Below, piece by piece: positions 34,031-45,482 of a DNA stretch of 64,000 nt (its first letter is position 1; each line of letters opens with the position of its first letter). The notes beneath the pieces are model-generated. The model saw nothing but the letters and a program-made list of their open reading frames with translations. It made no database searches and had not been told where the DNA came from. Source of the stretch: Apostichopus japonicus (taxonomy: Eukaryota > Echinodermata > Holothuroidea > Aspidochirotida > Stichopodidae); NCBI RefSeq assembly GCF_037975245.1, contig NC_092566.1, positions 16,657,001 through 16,721,000 of the forward strand, written 5' to 3'. The position numbers and the translations under genes are program-made.

Positions 34031-35299
34031 CAGACTTCGGTAAACTCAGATGTGTCATAATAAATTGACGAGCTTCTACAGTAATAACAAATATGCCTCC
34101 ACAAGGAAAAGGAAGACGTGCAAGGACAATAACCAGCTGTTTCATATATTGTGAGTAGTGGTTGTGGTGGGCCGGGGTAGGGGGGGGGGGGTAGGTGGAG
34201 GAGGTGTGGTGTATGAAAATTGGAAAGTGTGGAAAATTGGGTGGGCGATGGTAGTTTCTCTAATATTTCGTAAATGTTTGACTGGGACACGCGAAATACG
34301 AATAACATGCATGTCTCTATCACGTTTCATTCGGGAAGGGAAGAAGTTTCTTTCATTGAATGGATGATACTATGTAACCCTGTCTACCCTCCTCACCCCG
34401 ACTTCCCCTCCCCACACGCACACATTGTAAGGACACTTCCACGCAGACCGCCCTTATTATTTATATGGGGGTGGGGGTGGGGGGGGGGTTGACGCTTAGG
34501 TCTTACTTTTGGGGGAGCGAGATTGGCACCAATATTTTCTACATCTGTTGGATAAGACCGTACCGATCTCTGCATGGAACTACTCAATGGTAGGAAGTGA
34601 ATCTTGTCAAAACAACTTATTCTCCTTATGCAATTGGTATAGATAGAACAATATTTCTATTGAATTACACATTGTAGGATCCAGCTCTATAGCTTGATTA
34701 ATTTATGCGTGAAAAATTGGATGCAGATTTCTAAATTTGTCCTCCATTTTGCTTTTCTTAAAGCAATATCCCAAGTTTTTCGAGTTGAACATCATTTCCA
34801 CCAATAAATATTTATAGGGAGAGGAAAAAAAGAGAGGAATAGAAGGTACGAAAAACTAAAAAAAAAAAAACAAGCATTATAGGATTGAACATAGTTTTAG
34901 TGTTAATTGCTATGTTTATTGTGATATTGAGCATGTCCTACACATGAAGACTAACAACTATGTTACTTAGTAGAGGGCTTCCATGGAAATAACCAGCAGC
35001 TGCGGCAACATGCATTAACATAGAAACTATAAGACCAGGGAGCACGGTTGTCTTCAGAAGATAACACACATATATAGACTACAAATGTGTGGTATTCTGT
35101 AAGACAGGAATCGGCTTCAATCTAGCTTATTACTCGATTGGGGAGTATTAGGGGGAACTTATCCAAATCAATAGTTTGGTATCAAACATCACATTCTGCC
35201 TTAAACACAATGATTATTTATAATTTCCAGTCAGACGCCAGTCTTATGAGTAATGGATTCTTCTGTTTCATCTCATCTGTTGTTGTTGTTGTTGTTTTT
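34031..35299. other. Intergenic between genes C and D, no gene seen
   Basis: Convergent intergenic space (C plus, D minus). Holds G-rich stretches at 34156-34212 and 34467-34490, a poly-A run near 34858-34871 and no supported coding sequence. Confidence 0.5.
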
Positions 35300-35846
35300 T
35301 TATTGAGTACAGACAACACAGGTAAGTTCATTGCCATTAGTGTATGTGCTAGGTGGCAGACCTGTTGACGAACTAGAACTTCTAACCTCTACTGGGTAAA
35401 AGAGGGCGCCATCGGAGTTACTCGTAGACGAAGATGACGTAAGAGTAGCCGAACGGTCCACACAAACCCATTCCGATCGGTAATACAGGTGAGCAGCTGC
35501 CATTAGAAAACCGTGGTACTCACGCTGCCAGTTATGCGGGCAGGTGCTACGAGCAGGTTGCATCAACACTGCACTTCGACCTGTAACTGAGCAGACGGCA
35601 CATGCAACATCGCCATCATCCTTCCCAGAGAAAGGCGGGAAACTGACTATTTCATACTCAGATCCATATACGCGTCCACGCCAACTGCTTGTTTGAGAAT
35701 TACTATTACTGTATTGGGGATCCCTCGGTAGACATAGGTAGTTAACACCTCCTCCCTCCACATTGTAGGCCGATCCACCTGCATATCCTGTTTTAAATAA
35801 TGATACAAAAATCGCAAAAACTCGTTTGTTTCTTATGAGGATGTTT

Positions 35847-35915
<69 letters not shown>

Positions 35916-38095
35916 TTGAATCACAGTTTAATACTCGTTCATGCCATTTATTGTTCCCCAGATCTTCCCTTCTGTATGCACTGGCGGATCCAAGGGGGGG
36001 GGCCAAGGGGGGCCATGCCCCCCCCAAAGGTGAGCCAAAAAGTGTTTCCGAACATCCGCTAAATCATATGATTGGAAATTAAAAAAATCGAGAGGAATAG
36101 CATCAAATTTTGACTTAGCAACCATCATTTCTTTAGCATTTAGCATAATAGAGTATAAAACCTCCTTTACAGCATCATTTGAACCTCAAATTAGCCTATA
36201 TTTCTTTTCATTGGGGCGAGCAGCGAACATTTTCATGCCACGGGAAAGAATGAATTATCACCTACTATTCAATTTATTGATGTTACACACAAAAAAATGC
36301 ATATTTCTCAGAAAATTTTGGGTGACAAAACCTTTCTAAGTGCCACCATTTTACATGTAGGCATCACCAGGATTCCAAAAAATTCAAAAGGGGAGGGGGA
36401 CACCCCTCCCCTTATACCCCTCCCCCAGGACGGCGATTCGTGGGCGTGGCGGTGGAACCGGGGGGGCTTTGGGGGGCTCAGCCCCCCCACTGAAAAGTTG
36501 AGGGGTGCATCTGCCCATTTTTCAATGCATACTTGTCGATCTGTCCGATGCACACGTATACTATATATATAGGTGTAATAATTTTAGTAATTGCTGGGGG
36601 ACCCTCGGCCTGTCCCCTGGCTATAGACCACATTGTCACCCCAACCGCGTCTTCACGCCCCGTGAAAAGTGGAAGCAGTGAAGCAGTGGAAACAGTCAGG
36701 GGCGGATGCCCCCCCCCCCCCGACGGACTCAAATGGACTGCTGGCGCCCTTTTCAGCTTTTCACTACTTTTTACTTATTCGCGATTATTGACTATTTTAT
36801 TGCGCTCTCATATACCTATTGACATTTGTCATATTCTGTTGGTGTAATTTTCCGACAAAATGGCGACGACACCTTTTTATTCTCCGTTAATCTGCAAATT
36901 AGCAAGGCCCGGAAGGGTCATTTCCTGCAATCTAGGGAGTATCTTTTCTCAAAAATTTTCTGTACGCTCCGCGCCGACTTGTAGTGGCGCTCCGCTTAGA
37001 TAGTGTCGAAAGCGCCCCTACAGACCATTCTTGCCCCCCCCCCCGACCAATACCCCTAGCTCCGCCACTGCCCTTACTACACTCAAAACGTCATTGCGAG
37101 TACACTACGAGGAATAGCTACTCTCTTAAAACACCATCGAACATACAAATTACAATGTTTTTACAGACTTTTAGGTGCAATCTGAGAAATTGCAGGCTTG
37201 AGACCCATATTTTAGGGCTAGGTATTCGCAGCATTAAACACTCGGGAAGTGCCGTTTCCGGCCATCTGGTGGTTTGAAAAAACCCAAAATTTTCTTGTAC
37301 GATCCGCGCCAACCGATGGTGGCGCTCCGCTTAGATAGTCTCCACACATTAGCCCCCCCCCCCCCCAATAATTTTTCTGTTCCGCCGCGCCTGATTCGTG
37401 GCATGGACCAGCATTTGCCTTCTCAAGAGTTGGGAGCTATGTAAATGTATGAGCATGAGGATTTAACAGTTTAACACCATTTTGCAGTTACAGGCTGGTT
37501 GTAAGAAATTTATAACCTATCAGAAATAAAATTTCTTGAGAAAGATGATCCCAACTTTGTTTTATAAATATTTTAGAAAATTACACCTGGGAAACATTTT
37601 TTTTAGAAGTAAATTAACATCACCATTGTACACTTTTGTCGCACCAAATTGCATCTGAGGGCATTCAGCAATAGAAAATTTTCCAAAGGGGAGGGGGCAC
37701 CCCTTAGACCCCTCCCCCATATCACTCTAATGCCACTTTGGCCCCTCCCAAACAAAGGCCCTGGATCCGCCAGTGTCTGTATGCAAAGCATTATCAGCCC
37801 TACCCCCTTTCCCGGAAGAGGAAAAGAAAGGTAGGCAAACTTCAACAAACTGTGAGGCATAACCCATGAAATTGAAGGTGTGTATAATAATTGAGTGTTA
37901 TAAGTACAACACATACCTGAATATACAAGTTGTGCACCACGGTGACAATGCTTGCTTCCCCATCGAGTATATACTGCCTTTATAATGATAACGTCACGTG
38001 CACCCGGAAGACCCTTGAGTCCTGTGAAATAATCAAGAGTATGATCAGTTACGCGAAACGCATAACATTGTAAAAAAAATGATGATTTCAAAGTG

Positions 38096-38136
<41 letters not shown>

Positions 38137-39822
38137 TTTTTTTTTTTTTTTTGAAATTTTTATTTGCATCCATCTCTTCTGCACAACATATTAAGTTGAA
38201 AAGAAAGAAAAAAATCGCTTTATGACACCAAAAGGACATTTCCTTTATCAATAATGCAAAGAATCCCTTAGCAGTTTAATTTCTTTGTGCTTTTTGTTAT
38301 TGATAAGTATATACATTTCAACACTCAAGAAAAATGAAAGCTTATGCTTGAAAATATCATAACTTGGAACGCTTTTGTTAATTCTGCAAAGGTAAATATA
38401 ATATTTGGTATAAAACATTGTCAGGCTATACCATTTCATTTTTTTCTCGTAATCATAACCAAAACACACGTGTTCGTACTCAACTTCAACTTTTGAATTA
38501 AAGATTTCAAGATATATTTTGTTCCAAATATCTCCAACTGCGCTACAGCGCCAGTAAAGGTGGTCTAAAGTTTCAGTAGACTCGCCAAAAAAACTGCAAC
38601 TTGGGTCGTCAATAATGTTAATTTTACTAAGAAAACTATTTGTAGTAATGATACGATGGATAAACTTGTACTGAAAGCTTCTTAATTTAGTATCTCTAAT
38701 CTTGCTACAAGAACCAAAAATTTCACTCCAGTTTAAAGTGGTGCCTTTAAAATCATTGTCCCATTTTAAACAACCACGTGGTTGCTCAATACAACGGCTG
38801 TTAAATTTATTATAAGCATATTGACAAATCTTAGTAGTACCATATAGTTGCGCTAACATAACCTGCTGACTACATGGTTGCTTCGGCAGCTGCAATGAAT
38901 ATCTGGATGGTACCCACGTACGTGGAATAGAATGTATAATCCCATTCAGCTTAGTAAAGGGGAAGCTTGGACAATTAAATTTAGCAATAAAAGCAGTATA
39001 CGATAGAGGCCTGCCAGACATGTCATAAAAATCCCGGACATAAAGCACATTTGAATTAAAACACTTCCTGTACCAAACTACTTCATTATTAATCTTGATA
39101 AAACTGTTGTTCCAGATAATCTGATCACCGTAATTCGCCACCGGGGTTTCAAAGGTGAGATCGCTCCAAGCACAACAGCAGTTGCGAAGAAACTCGTGTT
39201 TAACCTTGTTAAAAATATCATTTCCCTTGAAATTACAGCTAAAAAGAAAATCCTTACCAACGCTTTTCAAAAAATAGTCGAAAAGGACTTTCCAATGGCC
39301 AAAATTATGATCTGTATATCTTTTAATCCAAGTGATTTTCATACTTTTCATGAAATCATGCACGTTAATCATATTCAAGCCGCCTTCTTCCTGTGGCTGC
39401 ATTAAAATTTTCCTCTTTATTTTGTCGCCCTTTCCTCTCCAAATAAAGTTAAACAGTAAACTATTTAGTTCCTTTAAAAATGATTCTGGAGGGTTAGGCA
39501 GAACAGAGAAGAGGAAAACAAGTTGTGACAGAGCAAAACTCTTTATGATAACAATTTTACCATAGGGAGTCAGATCACGAGGAGACCACATATTTAGGAC
39601 ACTTTTCAAACGTGAAAGTTTTGGCAAATAGTTTAAGGGAAAGAGGTCACTTCTATTATTCGTAAGTGTAATACCAAGAACCTTAATAGGACCATCTGTA
39701 AAGGGAATATTATAAGCACTCTGACCATTACCATTCTCATTATTATCGCCGATAGGAAGAATGTTAGACTTTTCGAAGTTGATCTTCAGACCAGAAGCTT
39801 GTTTAAACTCTGTTAGTATCTC

Positions 39823-39919
<97 letters not shown>

Positions 39920-41919
39920 TTAATAATAATAATAACAATAATGATGAAAACTTCAAATCGGAAATTTTGCAAGGTGGAAATGCCATATTCCCCATGAACC
40001 CAGTCCCTATGGAAACACACTAGAATACGCACCAGAACTATATCGCCAGTTTTTTGGGCATTTATTGTTTCAACAGATCCTTCCTTATTACCAAAATAAT
40101 TATGCCAGCCTGTAGCCAGGAAATCTGGGTTGGAGGACAGCAACAACTTGTTAGACACAAGATAGGGACGCTGAAGGGGTGGGTTAGGTGGGTGCGGGTG
40201 GGGGTTGGTCGGTCGGTCGGTCGGGGGGAAGGGTAACAGTATGCACGGGAGTGGATGAATGGTATACGGGCATATCATTATGGACAAAAAAAAATCGTTC
40301 TTTATCATGACAAACAGTTCTGTGCTTTGTATCTGTGTTAAATTGATTACTGCAATATGCCGTACGCTGCATGTACGATAATTGCATTTAATATAGAAGT
40401 AACTATATACACACCATTTGTCATCAGAAATCTGAAGGTTTGGGCCGGAATTTGCACGAAGAATTAAATAAGATCTAACATTAGCTATGGCTCATATATA
40501 AGACGGCAGGCTTGCGAGAGAAAACAAAAATAATGCAATATGACTTCGTACCTCTTGAACCTCGCATTCCAGGAAATCCAGAGAGCCCAGCGTCTCCTTG
40601 TTTTCCGCGGTCTCCCTTTTGCCCTTTGGGTCCTCTAATAGTGGTACTATCTCCCCTCTGTCCTGGGTAGCCTCGAGGACCAGGGAAGCCTTTGTCGCCC
40701 TTTGGACCAATCTCACCCGGTATTCCTGGCATTCCGTCGCTTCCGGCCATGCCTGGAGTACCAGGAACGAGAATGTCCAGTTGATTGGAGCATTGGTTCC
40801 AATAACAAATCGCTACTTCGTTGATCGCTGGAAAAGATATAATAATAATAATATTACCTGAAAGTGTTTGGGTACAAATTTCTCCCTAAGATTGTAACAT
40901 TATAGCAACAAACAAATGAGGATTAGTCAGTGTAAACCTGATATATGAGTGACGTAAATGGGTGAAAAATTAAGTTGCATCTCCTCGGCCATAATGTTCA
41001 GTAGATAGACGCGTCGTCGCAGTTTCGTGCAAATTATGCAAATGTATGTATGCATGATGACAAGTTTTCTGCCAATTAAATTTTTTTCGATAACTTCTCG
41101 AAATTTGTGTATAATGCTGGAGTTATTTGATATATATCTTTGTTTCTTTAAGGTGTTACAACTAAAATTTTGGATGTAACTAAATAATAAAAAATAAAAA
41201 TAATAAAAAAATAACAAGTATTCCTCAATGGCTGCCTATTTATAAATTTGCATATTATAGCCAAGCACCTAAGAAGGAATAAAGGCAAACATATTTTCAT
41301 GTAGTTATGTATGCTAATTTCCAAAAATGAAAACTTAAAAATATACTTGTTTAATACTTTATTAACATGTTTAAGTCAAGTACGTACTGGTTGAATTAGC
41401 GTCTGCATTTCGTTTCTTGCGATAATTGTTCAAGTCATACGTCCCTGTTAGCGCCGCTAATTTTTCTCGTGTAACGTTGTCACGTTGTATAAGTTGAGCT
41501 TGCATTTCCTACGAGTTAAAAAACAAAAAACATGTATTTAATTCTATCAAATAATATATTGTTTTATTAAAGCTTCATTGTACTCTTGTTAAAATATTTA
41601 AGCGAATTTATTACATTTTTGTATTTGAAAAACGTTTCTTATTTTTTTATAACGTTAATTACAATGTCTTACTTTTATATTATAAAACTGGACAAAGGTT
41701 TATAGAATATGCATAGCATTTCATTTAGTGATCAAAATACTCTACCAATTATGACGTCATAGAGAATTAATATATTAGAAATCTTACCTTCAATTCCTTC
41801 AGTAAATTCTTGATTTGAATCTCGTTCGATATCTGGTTAAAGTCATTCTCGGCGAGGGACATTGCGAAAAAAGTCGCAAAAATGCACAACAGTACCACCG
41901 TCTCAGTTAGAAAACCCAT
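35300..41919 (-). CDS. Short-chain collagen C4-like secreted protein, gene D (5 exons)
   Basis: Exons 41919-41788, 41508-41388, 40827-40552, 38021-37917 and 35787-35300 (minus), phases consistent, total 1122 nt (373 residues). Exon 1: signal peptide MGFLTETVVLLCIFATFFA. Exon 2: helical propeptide ending in furin-type RKKR before NADANS. Exon 3: CYWNQC, then Gly-X-Y triplets with one interruption (GDSTTIRG); exon 4 adds GLKGLPGAR, then the AVYTRWGSK and LVYSG motifs. Exon 5: GGGVNYLCLP, CAVC, LMQPAR, WVCVD, ending VVCTQ. Two cysteines conserved in A, B and C (in ECHSS/VHCGN and GLPC) are both absent here, suggesting loss of one disulfide. The introns carry hAT elements and a LINE fragment. The stop codon lies inside an AATAAA. 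Confidence 0.88.
35849..35914. repeat. (TA)n microsatellite in gene D intron 4
   Basis: Nearly pure TA dinucleotide tract of about 65 bp close to the last-exon acceptor side. Ile/Tyr-rich frames across it are artefacts. Confidence 0.95.
35979..37775. mobile_element. hAT-type element in gene D intron 4
   Basis: 1797-bp element starting CACTGGCGGATCCAAGG and ending CCCTGGATCCGCCAGTG (inverted termini), flanked by a perfect 8-bp duplication TCTGTATG (35971-35978 and 37776-37783). No intact transposase was seen. The interior is a composite of G/C-run-containing segments including a second hAT-type unit (36684-37070) and another related right end (37296-37392). Confidence 0.9.
36684..37070. mobile_element. 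Nested hAT MITE related to 7660-8004
   Basis: Shares with the 7.7-kb MITE the stretch ACGGACTCAAATGGACTGCT, the middle section and the right terminus GCTCCGCCACTG. The left end is shortened (CAGTGGAAACAGTCAGG instead of CAGTGGCGGAGCGTCC). No clean 8-bp duplication remains. It lies inside the larger element. Confidence 0.75.
38095..38152. repeat. (AAT)n plus poly-T, 3' tail of the LINE fragment
   Basis: AAT trinucleotides followed by about 15 T on the plus strand. On the LINE's sense (minus) strand this reads A run then (ATT)n, i.e. the tail after ORF2. Confidence 0.8.
38153..39825 (-). mobile_element. Tx1/L1-like LINE, 5'-truncated, in gene D intron 3
   Basis: A single open minus-strand frame runs from about 39825 to the stop at 38248. 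It starts inside the reverse transcriptase (FKQASGLKINFEKSNI) and continues with VLGITLTNN, LFNFIWRGK, GGLNMINVHDFMKSMKITWI and the C-terminal domain CSFFGESTETLDHLYWRCSA (second cysteine of the usual CxxC replaced by Phe). The RT catalytic core and endonuclease are missing. (AAT)n flanks both ends. It is in the same orientation as gene D and is spliced out with intron 3. More than 500 codons without a stop implies a fairly recent insertion. Confidence 0.85.
39826..39941. repeat. (AAT)n microsatellite
   Basis: About 115 bp of AAT with few interruptions directly at the 5' edge of the LINE fragment, inside gene D intron 3. It creates long Ile/Leu runs in open frames that are not genes. Confidence 0.95.
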
Positions 41920-41971
41920 ATTTTTGGCGTGTTTTTAGTTCAAGCTTTATCTAAAGTTAACCATATGTCCA

Positions 41972-41979
41972 CTTTTATA
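41972..41979 (-). promoter_or_regulatory. Candidate TATA box of gene D
   Basis: TATAAAAG on the minus strand about 55 bases before the gene D ATG (41919), in the context CCATTATAAAAGTGGAC. The spacing would give a 5' UTR of roughly 25-30 bases. Confidence 0.5.
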
Positions 41980-43257
41980 ATGGAAGATGAATTTGTCGAT
42001 ACAATATATGCTACTTAGAATGGTCTACAATCTTTCACCGATAAAAGCTGATGAGAAACTTTTCGAAGAAACCAAAATGTAGGTAATATGCTTATTTCAA
42101 ACACTCCCAGGGTTAAGGAAATGTTTTGTAGTTAGTACTTCTCTTACAAAGGGAAGTACTTGGTTTAAGGACAATTATAAAAGAGGAAACAGCCTGGGCA
42201 GCAGAAAAGTCATATCAACTCATCTATTCTCAGGTAATAATATACTTGAATAACAAATGTATCACATTTTAATAATGGGAAAAACACCTATAGACGTTCC
42301 TTTGAATTCGTAAAATGACCCGAAAACGGAAGTGTTTGTAAAAAGTAATCATATTTTCATGAAAACCATTCTTCGTTCATGTTTGTTTTGCTTTTAAATA
42401 TCGAAATTTGAGTAGAAAACAGAAGCTCAAAGTCAAGTTTAAAGTGAAAGCATTATTTGGCTTCGATAATCACAGTTGCTTTAAACAATTCCTCAACATT
42501 CCTATTTCTCTAAATCGGGGGCGACGTAAGAGTGTGCAATGATAAAGGTGTGTGGGTGGGTAGGGGGGTGATAGTGGTGGTGGGGTTGGGGATTGTTGGT
42601 TGGGGAGGGGGCACATATTTCTAAAGGCAGTGGAACATGCGACTTTCATGTGAGTGAGCAGACCACAAAATCCCCTCCAAAAGAACCCACAAAATTGACC
42701 CTCTCTGCATCGCAAATTCCCAGTGCTTGTTTTATGTTTCGTTAAAACACTTTTAAAGTACTATGTTGTCAAATTTTCAACAAGATCATATTTTAAATAT
42801 CAAGAGTGCGGTAGTTTATTACAAATATAGGGAAAAAGGTACTTTTCATTAACAAAAAGAGGCTGTTTTTGTTTACGTTATTTACGTTTGAGGATTTCCA
42901 AAAACTGGTGGCCACAAGACAGTTTTCCCCCACCCCTCCACCCTACCGACTCCGCCGCTCCTGCTGCTCTAAAGCAACTTTAGTTTGGAATGATCGTAGG
43001 AGACGGGGGTGGAGCATCAGGCTGGGGGATTCCTCGTTGGTACGCCAAGGCTGTCACTTTATAATTGGTATAGTGATGATGAATTCTTGTTGTATCTTTA
43101 GAGACAGACCGCTTCTGTCCTCTCCCATGGATCATTAATTAATAGTCCATTAATGTTAATTAATAGTCCATATGGGGGAACCATCAAGTCACTCATTCTA
43201 ATTAACCGATGAAAGCCAATGTCTCATTTCAGTGTAATCTCTACTATTTGATTTGAT
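41980..43257. other. Intergenic, no gene seen
   Basis: Upstream of gene D. Holds G-rich simple sequence at 42540-42615 and small direct repeats (ATTAATAGTCCAT) at 43134-43172. Open frames here are low-complexity and unrecognised. Confidence 0.45.
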
Positions 43258-43261
43258 TTGA

Positions 43262-43750
43262 ATTCCACAAACCGAAGTTCGTACCACTGGTGCTTTGAAT
43301 CTGACAATTTACACAGAATAACCATTCTTTCCCAAAAGGACATTCTGTCCCAAAAGGACGAAACCGGTCGTGAAGTGGAATTTTCTGGTGTGTTATTCTT
43401 TATTTATTTACTATATATCTGTTATACCACTTGCTACACATTCATTTCTTATTTACGGCTTAATTGGCTTGCCTACAAAGAGTGGTTATTCTGTGTGAAT
43501 TGTCATACCCAGGGGTGCACTCTGTGCAATCATAACACTTGGGTAATACGCCCTCAGTCACAGTTATACAAAGCCAATATATACGCTTTAACACACCAGT
43601 AGAATCACTTTGGTCGATTGGTACGGACTTCGGTTTGCGACACAAAATCCGGGGGTTCGGTTCCTACCTTCGCCTGATGAGTCCCAAAAGGACGAAACCG
43701 GTCGTGAAGTGGAATTTTTCTGGTGTGTTATTATTGATTTATTTACTATA
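43262..43750 (+). mobile_element. Hammerhead-bearing repeat (retrozyme-like or Penelope-like flank)
   Basis: A block from CCCAAAAGGACGAAACCGGT through TATTTATTTACTATATAT occurs twice in direct orientation, at about 43348-43420 and 43683-43755, spaced about 334-336 bp. The second copy has a complete hammerhead ribozyme; the first has lost the CTGATGA box. Inverted repeats also fold the block: 43269-43287 with 43619-43637, and 43301-43331 with 43477-43507. No protein is encoded. This fits a non-autonomous ribozyme-carrying retroelement. Confidence 0.6.
43659..43716 (+). ncRNA. Hammerhead ribozyme, type I-like with minimal stem III
   Basis: All core elements are present: CTGATGA (43674-43680), stem II GTCC/GGAC with loop CAAAA (43681-43693), GAAA (43694-43697), a self-complementary ACCGGT as minimal stem III (43697-43702) and C17 at 43703, predicting cleavage between 43703 and 43704. 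Stem I pairs CTTCGC (43668-43673) with GTGAAG (43704-43709, one G-U) and, beyond an internal loop, GGTTCC (43659-43664) with GGAATT (43711-43716). The palindromic stem III is typical of retroelement hammerheads thought to cleave as dimers. Confidence 0.8.
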
Positions 43751-43769
43751 TATATCCCAGCATGGGATA

Positions 43770-43771
43770 TA

Positions 43772-43824
<53 letters not shown>
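43770..43824. repeat. (TA)n microsatellite
   Basis: TA tract of about 55 bp, bracketed by ATATCCCAGCATGGGATATA on the left and ATATCCCAGCAAGC on the right. Confidence 0.95.
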
Positions 43825-43827
<3 letters not shown>

Positions 43828-44364
43828 AGCAAGCTACAGTTCTACATCCCCTGCCCTAAAGTTGACCTCCGAGTCCCGGTATGTAATCCATCTATAGTCC
43901 GTGCCAGTGAGGCCTGGACAGCTGCAGAAAGTGAATCATTCATTTCCTATAGCAACATCCTATCACGAAGCATAACACTATGCAGGAAGAGCTTATGTAT
44001 CTAACCGAATCAAACCTCTGCCAATATCTCGTGCATTAAAACTGATTCCATGCACATGGTGTAATTTGATAACCACTCTCGTTGATCTATGTTATGAGCA
44101 GAGATTGACTAATTTGGCTTGATTGAGTATTTTATGTTAGTCTTTAATTAAGGCCAAATGGTGCCGGAAGAATTGGTTGAACAGGTTCTCAGATGATAAC
44201 ATTGGACAGATACCAATTTGGATTTGCAATTGATCTTAAAACGTCAAATATCATTTTTTTTTTTCAATGCAAGTATTGACTTCGGTATTTTTTTTTATTT
44301 CGTTGTTGTTGTAAAATTACAATTTAATCCAATCGGAGTTATATTTGCTATCAAAGTGTGTACA
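43825..44364. other. No gene seen
   Basis: Between the ribozyme repeat and duplication copy B. No recognised feature beyond poly-T runs near 44253 and 44290. Confidence 0.45.
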
Positions 44365-44522
44365 CTATACTGGAGTAGCAAAAGTCTTAATTTTTTTATT
44401 CATTACAAAGCAAAACATATTGATGCAATCTTTCCTCAAGGTAATATGAGAGTCAGTAAAGCTGTTTAAGTTTGCCCAACATTTCTGGCAAACTTACCTA
44501 GGTCAGGGAGAATTAACCAATG

Positions 44523-44879
44523 TTCATTCATACTTAGTAAAGATTCCTAAATCCTATTGGTCCATTCATGTCAGCTGACCGTGGTTAATCCTGTGAGTAA
44601 CGCACGGTAAAATTACGGGGCATCACTTTAATAAATCTTTGGTTATATGTAACAAAAAATGTTTTGTTTGATGATTTTTCCTCCACACAAATGGTAGTGT
44701 ATGAATCAACGGGGTTAATCAACGGTCTAGCGTGCGTGACTCACATGATTAATGCACTTCGGGTGTTAATGCTATCGCTGGATGCACTGGTGCTCCGCCC
44801 TCGTGCATCGCTTGCATTATCCCCCGATCGTGCATTAATCCTGTGAGTAACGCACTCTAGACCGTTAATTATCCCCTTA
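44523..44879. repeat. Copy-B-specific insertion with a foldback structure
   Basis: About 355 bp interrupting sequence that is continuous in copy A (around 880). Arms 44715-44757 and 44830-44873 are inverted repeats; their 26-bp core (GTGCGTGACTCACATGATTA and following) matches with two mismatches. The motif TTAATCCTGTGAGTAACGCA recurs at 44585 and 44835. No clear target duplication or coding capacity. Confidence 0.6.
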
Positions 44880-45255
44880 TGGATATTGTTCGACAAATCA
44901 ACGATTAGTAGCGATAGTTATTAATTATTAGAAAAATTTGAATTTTCCGCAAACACGTGATTTCACATTAAGTGTTACAACATACAAAATGAAATTGAAA
45001 ACAAAAATAGGTAATAAACCACATCTTCCTTGGGATAGCTTTTTATTTGGCGATATCCAACTTTCCCCCACAAAAATTTCCAACAAATTGTTTATCTGAA
45101 CATGGTAAATACTTTATTCAGTGCATAACGTCCTGTATGGAATTTATTAACTTAATGGAGAATATATTAGTCATGAATATAGGCCAAGAATGCCGGACGA
45201 ACTGGTTGATCCCTATAATGTTCTATTCGCTATACTAGAATGTCCAGCTATTTAG

Positions 45256-45336
45256 ACGAGTGTGCCATACAGGTTGCATCAGAACGGAAGAGGGCCCGTT
45301 GTCCAAGTATACAGCACAAGGAACGTCACCATCTAC
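45256..45336 (-). pseudogene. Decayed collagen C-terminal exon fragment, copy B
   Basis: Counterpart of 1255-1335, with the same degenerated GDV-CAV to LMQP region downstream of gene B. Its presence in both copies dates it before the segmental duplication. Confidence 0.7.
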
Positions 45337-45482
45337 GTGTTAATACTTTATTCAGTTCATAACGGTCCTAGAGTTTACTGACTTAGCGTCACGGATGAAA
45401 CTAAATACACAGTCACCTATAAGGTGCTATTAATAAGATTCACAAGGTTTCTTGTAAGGTTGATTTTGACATCACAAAACTT

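Noticed and set aside
38248-40308. Single 686-codon minus-strand frame as one protein
   Set aside because: Only the part after about 39825 is LINE reverse-transcriptase sequence; the rest reads through an AAT repeat and unrelated intron DNA.
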